DNA of 19,058 nt from RGIG6353 sp045531285 (GCA_045531285.1 JAZSDT010000092.1:1-19058); one strand, 5' to 3'. Positions 6,094-14,449 are shown, numbered from the stretch's first letter. The notes: generated by a model from the letters alone, not told the origin. A program made the numbers and translations.

Positions 6094-6120
6094 TCTTTCG
6101 AAAGCGAAAAAAACGAAAGA
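6094..6120. promoter_or_regulatory. probable DeoR-family operator (TTTCG repeats)
   Basis: Between the two divergent -35 elements lie three copies of CGAAA (6099-6103, 6105-6109, 6114-6118), or TTTCG on the other strand. They sit within a 7-bp inverted repeat TCTTTCG / CGAAAGA (6094-6100 and 6114-6120), and the palindrome CTTTCGAAAG lies at 6095-6104. Several DeoR-family proteins, such as AgaR of enterobacteria, bind runs of TTTCG-like repeats. Binding by the adjacent regulator is inferred. Confidence 0.6.
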
Positions 6121-6136
6121 AAACAGCAAAAATATA

Positions 6137-6165
6137 TTGACTTTTGATTTATATATGTGTATAAT
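6137..6165 (+). promoter_or_regulatory. sigma-A promoter of the catabolic operon
   Basis: TTGACT (6137-6142), 17 nt, then perfect TATAAT (6160-6165). It ends 41 bp before the TTG start of the transporter gene and lies 16 bp beyond the putative DeoR operator. Confidence 0.8.
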
Positions 6166-6206
6166 TTATTTAGTGAAAATTTGCTTTTGCTTAAGGAGAT
6201 GTTTTT

Positions 6207-7502
6207 TTGGATCAACAGTATCAAAAACGTCGTTTTGACTATAAGTGGGTTATAGTCGGCATATGCGTTCTGATAATGCTCATCGGCACGGGCTTTGTCC
6301 CCAACAGAGGACTTTGTATGGGTGCAATTACAGAAAAACTGGGCGTTTCACGCGACGTTTTTTCGTTAAATGATACTCTTCGTTTTCTTGCTACAGCTAT
6401 AATAAATTTGTTTTTTGGATTTCTTGTTAGCAAGTTTGGTACAAAAAGGCTGATATGCACCGGCTTGATTGTATATATGGGTGCATTTTCCCTTTACTCC
6501 TTTGCTACAAAGATATGGATGTTCTATGTTGCAGGTATGCTGACCGGATGCGCGTTATCTTTGGTCGGCACCACAATGATTGGTTCTATTATTAATAGAT
6601 GGTGTAAGGAAAATACCGGAACGATAACAGGCTTTGCAATGGCGTCTACGGGAATAGGAAGTGCACTTGCATCGCAGATACTAACGCCAATTATCATTTC
6701 TTCCACAGACGGATACAAGGTGGCATATAGAATAACCACTATTCTTCTTGCCATTGTATTGGCGGTTGTAATATTTTTCTATAAAGAAAAAAGCAGAGTG
6801 CCCGGCGAAACTGTTGCTAAAAAGAAGAAAAAATTCCGTGGCAGAGCGTGGGAAGGTCTGTCTTTTGGTGATACTGCAAAGAAAGCGTACTTCTATGTAG
6901 CATTGTTCTGCATTTTCCTCACCGGTCTTTGCGTTCAGGGATTTGTAAGTGTTACTGCTCTTCACATGAAGGACGTAGGAATGCCTTCAGTGGTTTTAAC
7001 TTGGGCGCCTACACTTCACTCGATAGTATTCGTTTTCTGCAAATTCGGAACCGGTATTATGTACGATAAAATGGGATTGCGTATCACGTCATCGGTGTGC
7101 ACAGTGGCTTCGGTTATAACCCTGATAATGATGGCGCTGTACAACAATTCCGCAATAGGTATAGTTTTAGCTTTTGCTTCACAGATAGTGTCATCCTTTG
7201 CAATACCGCTTGAGACGGTAATGCTTCCAATATATGCAGGCGACCTGTTTGGTCAGAAGGCGTTTGATAAGATTATGGGAATATTCGTTGCCTGCAACGT
7301 ATTCGGCTACGCAGTAGGAGTTCCGCTTATGAATTTGTGGTACAGATTCAATTCAAGCTATAAAGGAATTCTGTTTATAAATGCGTTGATTATGTTTGCA
7401 GTGTTTGTTGCTTTGCAGTTTATTATCACGGCAGCGCATAAAGAAAAAGAAAAGCTTGAGCAGAATTCTGATTCAAGTGTTATTGAGGAGGTTAACGTAT
7501 GA
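6207..7502 (+). CDS. MFS transporter, first gene of the sugar operon
   Basis: This 431-aa integral membrane protein has about 12 hydrophobic segments, starting with WVIVGICVLIMLIGTGF after a short basic N-terminus (QKRRFDYK). FGTKRLICTG is the loop 2-3 element typical of the major facilitator superfamily, and a basic central loop (VAKKKKKFRGRAW, about 205-216) separates the two halves. It resembles oxalate/formate-antiporter-type and monocarboxylate-type MFS members more than sugar-proton symporters, so the substrate may be acidic (weak inference). Translation begins at TTG 6207-6209 behind AAGGAG (6193-6198); the next in-frame ATG would delete part of the first helix. Its stop overlaps the next start (ATGA), which places it in the catabolic operon. 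Confidence 0.88.
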   Translation: MDQQYQKRRFDYKWVIVGICVLIMLIGTGFVPNRGLCMGAITEKLGVSRDVFSLNDTLRFLATAIINLFFGFLVSKFGTKRLICTGLIVYMGAFSLYSFATKIWMFYVAGMLTGCALSLVGTTMIGSIINRWCKENTGTITGFAMASTGIGSALASQILTPIIISSTDGYKVAYRITTILLAIVLAVVIFFYKEKSRVPGETVAKKKKKFRGRAWEGLSFGDTAKKAYFYVALFCIFLTGLCVQGFVSVTALHMKDVGMPSVVLTWAPTLHSIVFVFCKFGTGIMYDKMGLRITSSVCTVASVITLIMMALYNNSAIGIVLAFASQIVSSFAIPLETVMLPIYAGDLFGQKAFDKIMGIFVACNVFGYAVGVPLMNLWYRFNSSYKGILFINALIMFAVFVALQFIITAAHKEKEKLEQNSDSSVIEEVNV

Positions 7503-8791
7503 AATTTACAGCCGCGGGAGATGCGTTGATCCAGCGAAGAATTCATGATACCTTTGAGGGGCTTGACGAGATTGCTCCTTTTGTAGAAAGAGGAGATGCC
7601 CGTTTCTTTAATCTTGAAACTACTCTTAATTATGAAGGCGATGCCCCGGGCGGACAGTTCAGCGGTGGCACGTACGTTAGATGTAATCCGGAGTGTCTTG
7701 ACGACATGATGATGTTTGGATTTAATATGACGTCATTTAACAATAATCATGCGTTTGATTTTGGACACGAGGGCTTTATACAGACCCTTGACTATGTAAA
7801 CGAAAGCGGTATTGTGCATAGTGGAACAGGTATGAATCTTGACGAGGCTTCAGCGCCTAAATATCTTGAAACCGCAAACGGAAGAGTGGCACTGATTGCA
7901 CTCAACACCAGCTTCAATCCCGCAATGATGGCAGGTATACAGGGCAGACGTACTCCCGGCAGACCCGGAATTAACGGTGTCCGACTTGAAGAGCATTTTA
8001 CCGTTACCCCGGAAGAGCTTGAATTTATAAAGAGCTTTGCCGCCAAGACCGGAATAAACGTTTCCAAGGAGATAACCCGTAAGGAAGGATATTATCCCGA
8101 GCTTGCCGACGGAGAGGCGGAATTCGGTGTTTACAAGTTTAAAGCCGGTGAGAAAACAAAGAGACATCTCACCCCCAACAAGGCTGATATGGCTCGTCTT
8201 GAAAAGGCTATTTACGAGGCGTCGATGCAGTCCGATTACATAATAGTTTCTATTCACTCTCACCAGATAACAGGTGAGCTGAAGGAACAGGTTCCGGACT
8301 TCCTTGAGGAAATATGCCACGCGGCGATTGATATGGGTGCAAATGCTGTCATAGGCCACGGACCGCATCTTCTCAGACCTATAGAAGTGTACAAGGACAG
8401 TCCCATTTTCTATTGCTTGGGAGATTTCGTTTTGGAACTTTACAGTATAGAGTTTGCTCCCGAGGACTTTTATGAAAAGCAGTCGCTTACGTCATCGGAT
8501 ACGGTACACGATTTGCTGAAAAAACGTTCTGCAAACTTCACAAGAGGTCTTATGGAGGATATGAGAATGATGCAGACTGTCATTCCTTATTGGGAGACAG
8601 ACGGCAAGAAGCTTACAAAGCTTGAATTTCTTCCGATTGAGCTTGTGAAAAACGGAAACAAATCCGAAGAGGGGCTTCCCAGAGTCGCAAAGAATCCCGA
8701 ATTTATGAAATATTTCGCAGAAATATCCGAGCCTTATGGCGTGAAAATGAAACTTGACAAGTCAAGCGGTACGTATATCTGCGAGTGGTAA
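7499..8791 (+). CDS. CapA family metallophosphatase, cytosolic
   Basis: This 430-aa protein has the calcineurin-like metallophosphatase fold of the CapA/PgsA family. Metal-site motifs are visible: GD (7-8), NLET (38-41), NNNHAFDFG (81-89), SIHSHQ (251-256), GHGPHLLRP (286-294) and GDF (308-310). CapA proteins linked to poly-gamma-glutamate capsule are membrane anchored; this one starts directly at the first strand, with no signal peptide or anchor, so it should be cytosolic. Residues 140-240 form an extra region between the two halves of the domain. Membership of a sugar operon suggests it hydrolyses a phosphate ester, or a related linkage, of the imported compound; no capsule genes are nearby. 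RBS GAGGAGG precedes the ATG, which overlaps the transporter stop. Confidence 0.87.
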   Translation: MKFTAAGDALIQRRIHDTFEGLDEIAPFVERGDARFFNLETTLNYEGDAPGGQFSGGTYVRCNPECLDDMMMFGFNMTSFNNNHAFDFGHEGFIQTLDYVNESGIVHSGTGMNLDEASAPKYLETANGRVALIALNTSFNPAMMAGIQGRRTPGRPGINGVRLEEHFTVTPEELEFIKSFAAKTGINVSKEITRKEGYYPELADGEAEFGVYKFKAGEKTKRHLTPNKADMARLEKAIYEASMQSDYIIVSIHSHQITGELKEQVPDFLEEICHAAIDMGANAVIGHGPHLLRPIEVYKDSPIFYCLGDFVLELYSIEFAPEDFYEKQSLTSSDTVHDLLKKRSANFTRGLMEDMRMMQTVIPYWETDGKKLTKLEFLPIELVKNGNKSEEGLPRVAKNPEFMKYFAEISEPYGVKMKLDKSSGTYICEW

Positions 8792-8800
8792 AGGTGAAGT

Positions 8801-10219
8801 ATGAATAAAAATATTAAAAGTCTGGGTGTTGATTTTGGTACTACGTCGGTTAAAGCGGTGCTTTTTAACGGAAGCTTTGAACAGATAGCCGATACAACAC
8901 TGGATTATACTTTAAAAACAAAAGGCGATATTGTTGAGCTTGAACCCGAAAAGTATTGGGAGCTTATGAAGGACGCTTTTGCCCAAATCGGTAAGACATC
9001 CGATATCGACTGTATGGCGATTGATACACAGTGCGAAACGCTTATTCTTACCGATAAAGACGGAAATCCCGTTAGAGACGCTATCGTATGGCTTGATAAC
9101 AGAGCAACGGAAGAAGCAAAGCTTATTGAAGAGCACTTTGGCAGAAAGAAGGTCTACGAAGTTACAGGTCAGCCCGAGGTAACGGCAACTTGGCCTGCCT
9201 GTAAGCTACTTTGGGTAAAGAGAAACGAACCTGAGGTATGGGCAAAGACCGAGCGTATATTCCTTCTTGAAGACTATCTTCTGTACAAGCTTACAGGTAA
9301 ATTTGTAACAGAAAAAACACTTCAGTCATCAACTATTTACTTTGATATAAACAACAGCACTTGGTGGCAGGAAATGCTGGACTTTATAGGAGTTGAAACG
9401 ACCAAGCTTCCCGAGCTTCTTGACAGCGGTAAATACGTTGGAGATTACAACGGTATCAAGGTCGTTACGTCAGCGATGGATCAGGTTGCCGGAGCTATTG
9501 GAGCAGGAGCTGTTAAAAAAGGTGTTATCAGTGAAATGACAGGTACTACCATGGCAATCTACGTACCTACCGATAAGGTTCCCGAGTTTAAAGAGGACAG
9601 TATCGTACCGTGTCATTACAGTTATGACGGTTCGTACGCACTTTTGTCATGGAGTCCTACAGCGGGAATGGCACTTAAATGGTTCAAAAATGCATTTTTA
9701 AAGGACCGCTCTTTCAGAGAGCTTGATGAAATGGCAGAAAAGGTTGCAGTTGGTTCAGACGGAGTAGTATTCCTTCCGTACCTTTGCGGTTCTACAATGC
9801 CAAAGTATAACCCCGATGCAAAGGGGAGCTTTACAGGACTTACAACCGAGCATACAGCAGGTCACTTTGTACGCAGTATTATGGAATCCGTTTCTGCAAT
9901 TCTCAAGAGTAACCTGGATTATCTTGCCGTTCCTGTTGATGAAATACGTATAATGGGCGGCGGCGCAAACAGTCCTCTCTGGTGTCAAATGAAAGCGGAC
10001 ATCACGGGTAAAAAACTCCGTACTCTTAAAATGAAGGAAACTGCATGCCTTGGCTCCTCGATTCTTGCAGGCGTTGGAATCGGAGCATACGAGTCGGTTA
10101 CTTCGGCTTGTGATGAAATAGTAACGGATAAGGTATATACACCTTCGGGTGCAGATTATACACAGGTATACGAAAACTTTAAGTACTACGATAATATACT
10201 CAACGTAAAGAAAGGATAA
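8801..10219 (+). CDS. FGGY-family carbohydrate kinase (xylulokinase-like)
   Basis: This 472-aa sugar kinase phosphorylates a ketose, probably, with ATP. The N-terminal ATP-fold begins at GVDFGTTSVKAVLF (9-22). The catalytic base is D227 in SAMDQVAGAIGAG; MTGTTMA (246-252) and the adenine-binding glycine run MGGGANSPLWCQMKADITGK follow. DTQCETLILTDKDGNPVRDAIVWLDNRA (75-102) is the sugar-binding segment. Overall it resembles xylulokinase and related FGGY enzymes, but family membership does not fix the substrate. The gene is followed after 5 bp by an isomerase-like gene, the usual isomerase-kinase pairing of pentose or deoxyhexose catabolism. No aldolase is present in the cluster, which would fit a product entering the pentose phosphate pathway. 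RBS AAGGTGA precedes the ATG. Confidence 0.92.
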   Translation: MNKNIKSLGVDFGTTSVKAVLFNGSFEQIADTTLDYTLKTKGDIVELEPEKYWELMKDAFAQIGKTSDIDCMAIDTQCETLILTDKDGNPVRDAIVWLDNRATEEAKLIEEHFGRKKVYEVTGQPEVTATWPACKLLWVKRNEPEVWAKTERIFLLEDYLLYKLTGKFVTEKTLQSSTIYFDINNSTWWQEMLDFIGVETTKLPELLDSGKYVGDYNGIKVVTSAMDQVAGAIGAGAVKKGVISEMTGTTMAIYVPTDKVPEFKEDSIVPCHYSYDGSYALLSWSPTAGMALKWFKNAFLKDRSFRELDEMAEKVAVGSDGVVFLPYLCGSTMPKYNPDAKGSFTGLTTEHTAGHFVRSIMESVSAILKSNLDYLAVPVDEIRIMGGGANSPLWCQMKADITGKKLRTLKMKETACLGSSILAGVGIGAYESVTSACDEIVTDKVYTPSGADYTQVYENFKYYDNILNVKKG

Positions 10220-10224
10220 TTACT

Positions 10225-11568
10225 ATGAAAGCAGCATTTGTTGGATTTGGAGAAGTAAACACTCCTATTGACATCATCATCAAGAAATGTCAGGACGCTG
10301 AAGCCTCTCTCAAGAAAGAAGGTCTTGATCTTATCAGCGTGTACCCCGTAACAGACGATTACGAAGAAAAGGACGTTAAGAAGGCGGTTGCAGCTCTTGA
10401 AAATCAGAGCTTTGACGTTCTTGTAGTTTGTATTGCAGGCTGGATCCCCACACACGCAGTTGTTAAGGTAACAGAGCATTTCAAACACAAGCCCATGGTA
10501 CTTTGGGGACTTTGTGGTTGGGTTGAGGGTGACAGAACCGTCACCACAGCTGACCAGGCAGGTACAACAGCTATCCGCAAGACTTTTTATGACCTTGGCT
10601 ACACTTTCAAGTACGTATATGATATTATCGGACTTCCCACAAGAGCCGATAGAGTTTACAAGTATGCGGTTGCAGCAGCGGCTGCCGCAAAGCTTCGCCA
10701 CGCAAGAGCGGGTATGGCAGGCTACCGTGATATGAACCTCTATGGTACACAGGCAGACGGTCCTTCTCTCAAGCGTGAGATCGGTCCCGAAATAGAAACC
10801 TTTGAAATGCTCGAGATTGAACAGCGCTATCAGAAGCTTACGGATGCAGAAATACAGGAAGTTATTGACAAGTGTATGTCAAAGTGGAACTTTGTAAAAC
10901 CCGCTAACCCTGAAAGCATGAAGAAGGCGGCAGGCTATTATCTTGCGGTTAAGTCTCTTTGCGACGAGCGTGGATACGACAGCATCTCTTTAAAGGACGT
11001 TGACGGTATGAAGAAACTTCTCGGTTTCCCTCCCGCACCTATCTTTATGCTTCTTTCTGACGAAGCAAAGCTTTGCACTATCCCCGAAAACGACTCTCTC
11101 GGTAACATAACACAGCTTATGGTTAAGTATCTGACAGGTCAGTGTGCATTCTACCTTGAGTTTTACGAGTTCTTTGAAGACAGAGTACTTGCAGGTGTTC
11201 CCGATTACGTTCCCGCAGAGGTTGTTGACGGTGAAGTTACCGTTATGCCCGCGGCGTTTGGTGAGCTCTCGGAGGGAATACTCAACGTAAGTAAGGTTAA
11301 GCCCGGTAAGGTTACAATGTGCCGTCTTACATACGATGACGGTCTCTACTATATGCATATGGTAACAGGTGAGGGTATCACACCTCGTAAGTGGGAAGAG
11401 GCAGGATGGACTCAACCCGCACCTCAGCTTCCCGGTCTTGAGATACTTCTTGATGACGTTGAGGACTTCGCAGACAAGGTAATGTGTCAGCACTACATTA
11501 TCTCATACGGCGACAATACAGAGCTTATTACAAATCTTTGTGATATCCTTGGTATTCAAATTATATAA
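10225..11568 (+). CDS. L-fucose/L-arabinose isomerase-like protein
   Basis: This 447-aa protein is of the fucose/arabinose isomerase fold, converting an aldose to its ketose with a divalent metal. Residues 1-170 form an alpha/beta domain with LVVCIAGWIPTHAVV and LWGLCGWVEGDRT. The metal-site region is recognisable: E288 in CTIPENDSLGNITQLMVKYLTG and E312 in YLEFYEFFEDR, where the family has an acidic residue after a GALT-type helix. The family's C-terminal histidine appears as H423 in CQHYIISYGD. It is shorter than FucI (about 590) or AraA (about 490-500), as in the compact isomerase-like group common in Clostridia whose substrates are largely uncharacterised. Kinase gene 5 bp upstream; RBS AAGGA just before the ATG. 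Isomerisation of a pentose or 6-deoxyhexose is the likeliest role. Confidence 0.82.
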   Translation: MKAAFVGFGEVNTPIDIIIKKCQDAEASLKKEGLDLISVYPVTDDYEEKDVKKAVAALENQSFDVLVVCIAGWIPTHAVVKVTEHFKHKPMVLWGLCGWVEGDRTVTTADQAGTTAIRKTFYDLGYTFKYVYDIIGLPTRADRVYKYAVAAAAAAKLRHARAGMAGYRDMNLYGTQADGPSLKREIGPEIETFEMLEIEQRYQKLTDAEIQEVIDKCMSKWNFVKPANPESMKKAAGYYLAVKSLCDERGYDSISLKDVDGMKKLLGFPPAPIFMLLSDEAKLCTIPENDSLGNITQLMVKYLTGQCAFYLEFYEFFEDRVLAGVPDYVPAEVVDGEVTVMPAAFGELSEGILNVSKVKPGKVTMCRLTYDDGLYYMHMVTGEGITPRKWEEAGWTQPAPQLPGLEILLDDVEDFADKVMCQHYIISYGDNTELITNLCDILGIQII

Positions 11569-11595
11569 CCATTAAAAGAAAAAGGAGATAAAACA

Positions 11596-13107
11596 ATGGG
11601 AAAGGTACTTATCGGATGGGCAGAAGAAAGCATAATGCCCGATAATAAAAAAATCAGTCTTGCGGGTCAGTTCTATGAGAGAATTTCAGATCACGTAGAA
11701 TCAGATATAACAACAACTGCCATGGCTGTTGAATCAGACGGCGACTATATGATTATGGTATCAGTTGACGTTGTTGGTATGACAGAGGATGCAAGAGATC
11801 TTGCAAGAGAAAAGTTTGCTGAGCTTTGTCCTGAGCTTGACCCCAAAAAGCTTATAATCAACGTTACTCATACTCACACGTCTCTCAGACTTGCCGCTGT
11901 TAAGAATAAGAAGGAAAGCAAGGCTGTAGGCTTTGATACTCCCAGATCTATTCTTGCAGAGTTTATGCCCGCAGATAAGCAGTACAAGGCACTTGTTACA
12001 CGCGACGAAAGTGTCCTTAGTGACGAAGAAGGAACAGATTTCGTAACAACAAAGATTGCACTTGCTGCAAAGACAGCTTGGGAGAACAGAAAAGAATCTC
12101 TTTACGCAAACGAATTCGGCAGAGCTGCAGTTGGTATGTGTCGCCGTGTTACGTACGATGACGGTTCAGCACAGATGTGGGGCGACGTAAACACTGCTAA
12201 CTTTGTAGCGCTTGAGGGCGGTAATGACTCGGGTATTGAGCTTATCTTCACCTTCGATACAAATAAGAAGCTCACAGGTATCGTTGCAAATATCGCTTGT
12301 CCTTCACAGGTTCTTGAGCACAGAAGCTTCGTTTCCTCCGACTACTGGGGCGAAACCAAGAAACTACTCAGAGCAAAGTACGGCGACGAAATATTCCTCC
12401 TTGCACTTTGCGGTGCAGGCGGAGACCAGTGTCCCCGTGACCTTGTTCGCTGGGTAAACGGCGAAACACCCGTTGATGACCCTAACATCAGCCGTCCTAA
12501 CTATTTTGAGCGCAAGGCTGACCCATCAATGTTCGATCTCAAGGGTTGCCGTCTCATTGCAAGAAGAATTGCTACAGAAATTTTTGCAGTTTACGAAGAA
12601 ATTACAGAGCTCAAGGACGAGGCTGTATTCAAGCACAAGGTTATCAACCTTGACCTTCCTCTCAGAAAGGCGACAATGGAACAGTATAAGGAAGCTGTAA
12701 GAGAGATTGAGTATTACGTTGAAAAGAACAAGGATAAGGACTTTACCTTTGAAGATACAGCGAGAATGCACGTTTACGCAGGTACAATAAAGAGATTCCG
12801 CGAACAGCAGAACAAGGAAGTATATCCCATTGAGTACCACGTTGTACGTTTTGGCGACGTAGCTTTCGCAACAAACCCCTTCGAGCTTTTCCTTGACTTC
12901 GGTAACTATATGAAGGCAAGAAGCAAGTGTAAGCAGACCTTTATCGTTCAGCTTTGCTGCGGAGCAGGCGGCTACCTTCCTACAGAAAAGGCTGAAAAGG
13001 GCGGACATTACTCGGCTTACATTTCCAGCGGTAATGTTGGACATGAGGGCGGCGACCTTCTCGCTCGAGAAACCGTAACGGAAATCAACAAGATGTTTGA
13101 GGAATAA
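11596..13107 (+). CDS. neutral/alkaline ceramidase-fold hydrolase, cytosolic
   Basis: The 503-aa protein matches the N-terminal catalytic domain of neutral/alkaline ceramidases, zinc amidases that cleave N-acyl bonds. Expected landmarks are NVTHTHTS (89-96, H92/H94), SSDYWGE after the second metal site (247-253), GAGGDQCPRD (273-282), NPFELFLDFG with E430 and the tyrosine region GGYLPTEKAEKGGHY (458-472). At the second metal position, where ceramidases have His in an HPTS-like motif, this protein reads ACPSQ (C235). It lacks a signal peptide and the C-terminal immunoglobulin-like domain of true ceramidases. A lipid substrate is unlikely in this operon; an amide-, ester- or lactone-linked sugar is a more plausible guess. 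RBS AAGGAG precedes the ATG. Confidence 0.8.
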   Translation: MGKVLIGWAEESIMPDNKKISLAGQFYERISDHVESDITTTAMAVESDGDYMIMVSVDVVGMTEDARDLAREKFAELCPELDPKKLIINVTHTHTSLRLAAVKNKKESKAVGFDTPRSILAEFMPADKQYKALVTRDESVLSDEEGTDFVTTKIALAAKTAWENRKESLYANEFGRAAVGMCRRVTYDDGSAQMWGDVNTANFVALEGGNDSGIELIFTFDTNKKLTGIVANIACPSQVLEHRSFVSSDYWGETKKLLRAKYGDEIFLLALCGAGGDQCPRDLVRWVNGETPVDDPNISRPNYFERKADPSMFDLKGCRLIARRIATEIFAVYEEITELKDEAVFKHKVINLDLPLRKATMEQYKEAVREIEYYVEKNKDKDFTFEDTARMHVYAGTIKRFREQQNKEVYPIEYHVVRFGDVAFATNPFELFLDFGNYMKARSKCKQTFIVQLCCGAGGYLPTEKAEKGGHYSAYISSGNVGHEGGDLLARETVTEINKMFEE

Positions 13108-13116
13108 CAATAAAAC

Positions 13117-13146
13117 TTGCCCCACAGGTTAACGCTTGTGGGGCAA
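13117..13146 (+). other. intergenic RNA hairpin between hydrolase and OPA-like transporter genes
   Basis: TTGCCCCACA (13117-13126) pairs perfectly with TGTGGGGCAA (13137-13146) around a 10-nt loop GGTTAACGCT. It resembles a terminator stem but no T tract follows, only TCGCAGG. The next gene's ribosome binding site (AGGTG, 13151-13155) begins 5 nt after the stem. It may adjust expression of the distal gene through RNA stability, partial termination or limited ribosome access. Confidence 0.6.
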
Positions 13147-13160
13147 TCGCAGGTGTATAT

Positions 13161-14423
13161 ATGGATACTTTACACGATATTAATATTCATCTTGAAAATA
13201 AAAAAGAAAGCCGGCATTTTTTTGTGTTTCTTTGGATAATGTATGCGCTTGTATATATGACCAAAAACTGCTTCAGCTCGGCAATGGCTTCAATTATAGC
13301 AGAGGGAGTTTTTACCAAAACTCAGGTCGGGCTTATTACCTCACTGTTTTATTTGGTTTATGCTCCGTTCCAAATTGTCGGGGGATTTGTAGCAGATAAG
13401 CACAGTCCTGAGATGATGATAAAGATTGGACTCATAGGCGGAGGAATATCAAATCTTATTATATTTTTTAATCAGAATTATTACGTTATCCTCGTGTCGT
13501 GGATATTCAATGGAATCATTCAATTCGCTCTGTGGCCTTCAGTATTTAAGATTATATCATCTCAGCTTGTAAGAAGCGACAGAGGAAATAATGTCTTCCT
13601 TATTTCGCTGTCAAGCTCAGGAGGGCTTATTGTTGCCTTTCTCATAGCCGCAATCATTCCTAAATGGCAGTATACCTTTGCGGTTTCTTCGGCAACACTT
13701 TTTATCCTGGCGTTTACTTTACATATTTTTTGCAAGCATCTCGACCCGTACATGAAAAAGGATTACCAACAACCGTCGCCCGTCAAGGCATCAGGCTTGA
13801 AGCATTCAAATATTTCCAATGTCAAGCTTTTCATCTACAGCGGATTTTTTACGATGCTCCCTACGGTGCTTATGAGAGAAATGGTAAATCAAGGTGCAAA
13901 AACTATGTCTCCTACTATGCTTATGGAAAGCTATGCCAACGTGTCGGACTCGATTGGAAACTTTCTTAATATATTTATCATTCTCGCAGGAATCCTTGGC
14001 ACGTTGCTTATTAAGTTTGTTTTGTACGGCAGGGTTATAAAGAATGAGGTTTCCGGCTTGTGTATGCTTCTTTTGTTTGCATTACCGTTTGCTGTGACTT
14101 TAATTTTCGTTGGTGATATTCCCGTATGGCTTGCCGTTGTTTGCTTCTGCTGCATTTCAACAGCAGTAACAGGCTCGTCACTATTGCAATCCTATTACAA
14201 TGTGTTATTTACACGTTACGGTAAAAACGGTACTGTTGCAGGTATTTCAAATGCAGCTGCCAGTATGGGAATCGTGATACAGAGCTACGGTTTTATGGCT
14301 GTATCCGAAAACTTTGGATGGAGCGCATGCTCTTTTGTAATAGCAGCGCTTCTTGGAATTTCTGCATTATTTGTTGCACTGGCTGTAGTTCCGGCAGGAA
14401 GGTTTAAAAAATCCGAAAACTGA
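13161..14423 (+). CDS. OPA-like MFS transporter
   Basis: This 420-aa membrane protein has about 12 hydrophobic segments. It follows the layout of the organophosphate:phosphate antiporter (OPA) family, as in GlpT and UhpT: VYMTKNCFSSAMASIIAEG in helix 1, GLITSLFYLVYAPFQIVGGFVADK in helix 2, and FNGIIQFALWPSVFKIISS in helix 4. The basic residue in helix 1 is Lys (VYMTKN) where GlpT/UhpT have Arg-Lys. This suggests, but does not prove, import of a phosphorylated or otherwise acidic sugar, which would fit the CapA-type phosphatase in the same operon. The gene starts 53 bp after the ceramidase-fold gene, beyond a stem-loop, with RBS AGGTG. No clear terminator follows its stop. Confidence 0.85.
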   Translation: MDTLHDINIHLENKKESRHFFVFLWIMYALVYMTKNCFSSAMASIIAEGVFTKTQVGLITSLFYLVYAPFQIVGGFVADKHSPEMMIKIGLIGGGISNLIIFFNQNYYVILVSWIFNGIIQFALWPSVFKIISSQLVRSDRGNNVFLISLSSSGGLIVAFLIAAIIPKWQYTFAVSSATLFILAFTLHIFCKHLDPYMKKDYQQPSPVKASGLKHSNISNVKLFIYSGFFTMLPTVLMREMVNQGAKTMSPTMLMESYANVSDSIGNFLNIFIILAGILGTLLIKFVLYGRVIKNEVSGLCMLLLFALPFAVTLIFVGDIPVWLAVVCFCCISTAVTGSSLLQSYYNVLFTRYGKNGTVAGISNAAASMGIVIQSYGFMAVSENFGWSACSFVIAALLGISALFVALAVVPAGRFKKSEN

Positions 14424-14449
14424 TTGTTTTATAAAAAACATTAAAACTA

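Noticed and set aside
10225..11568. Naming the isomerase-like gene fucI or araA
   Set aside because: It is clearly shorter than both and only the metal-site region is recognisable by eye, so a substrate-specific name is not justified.
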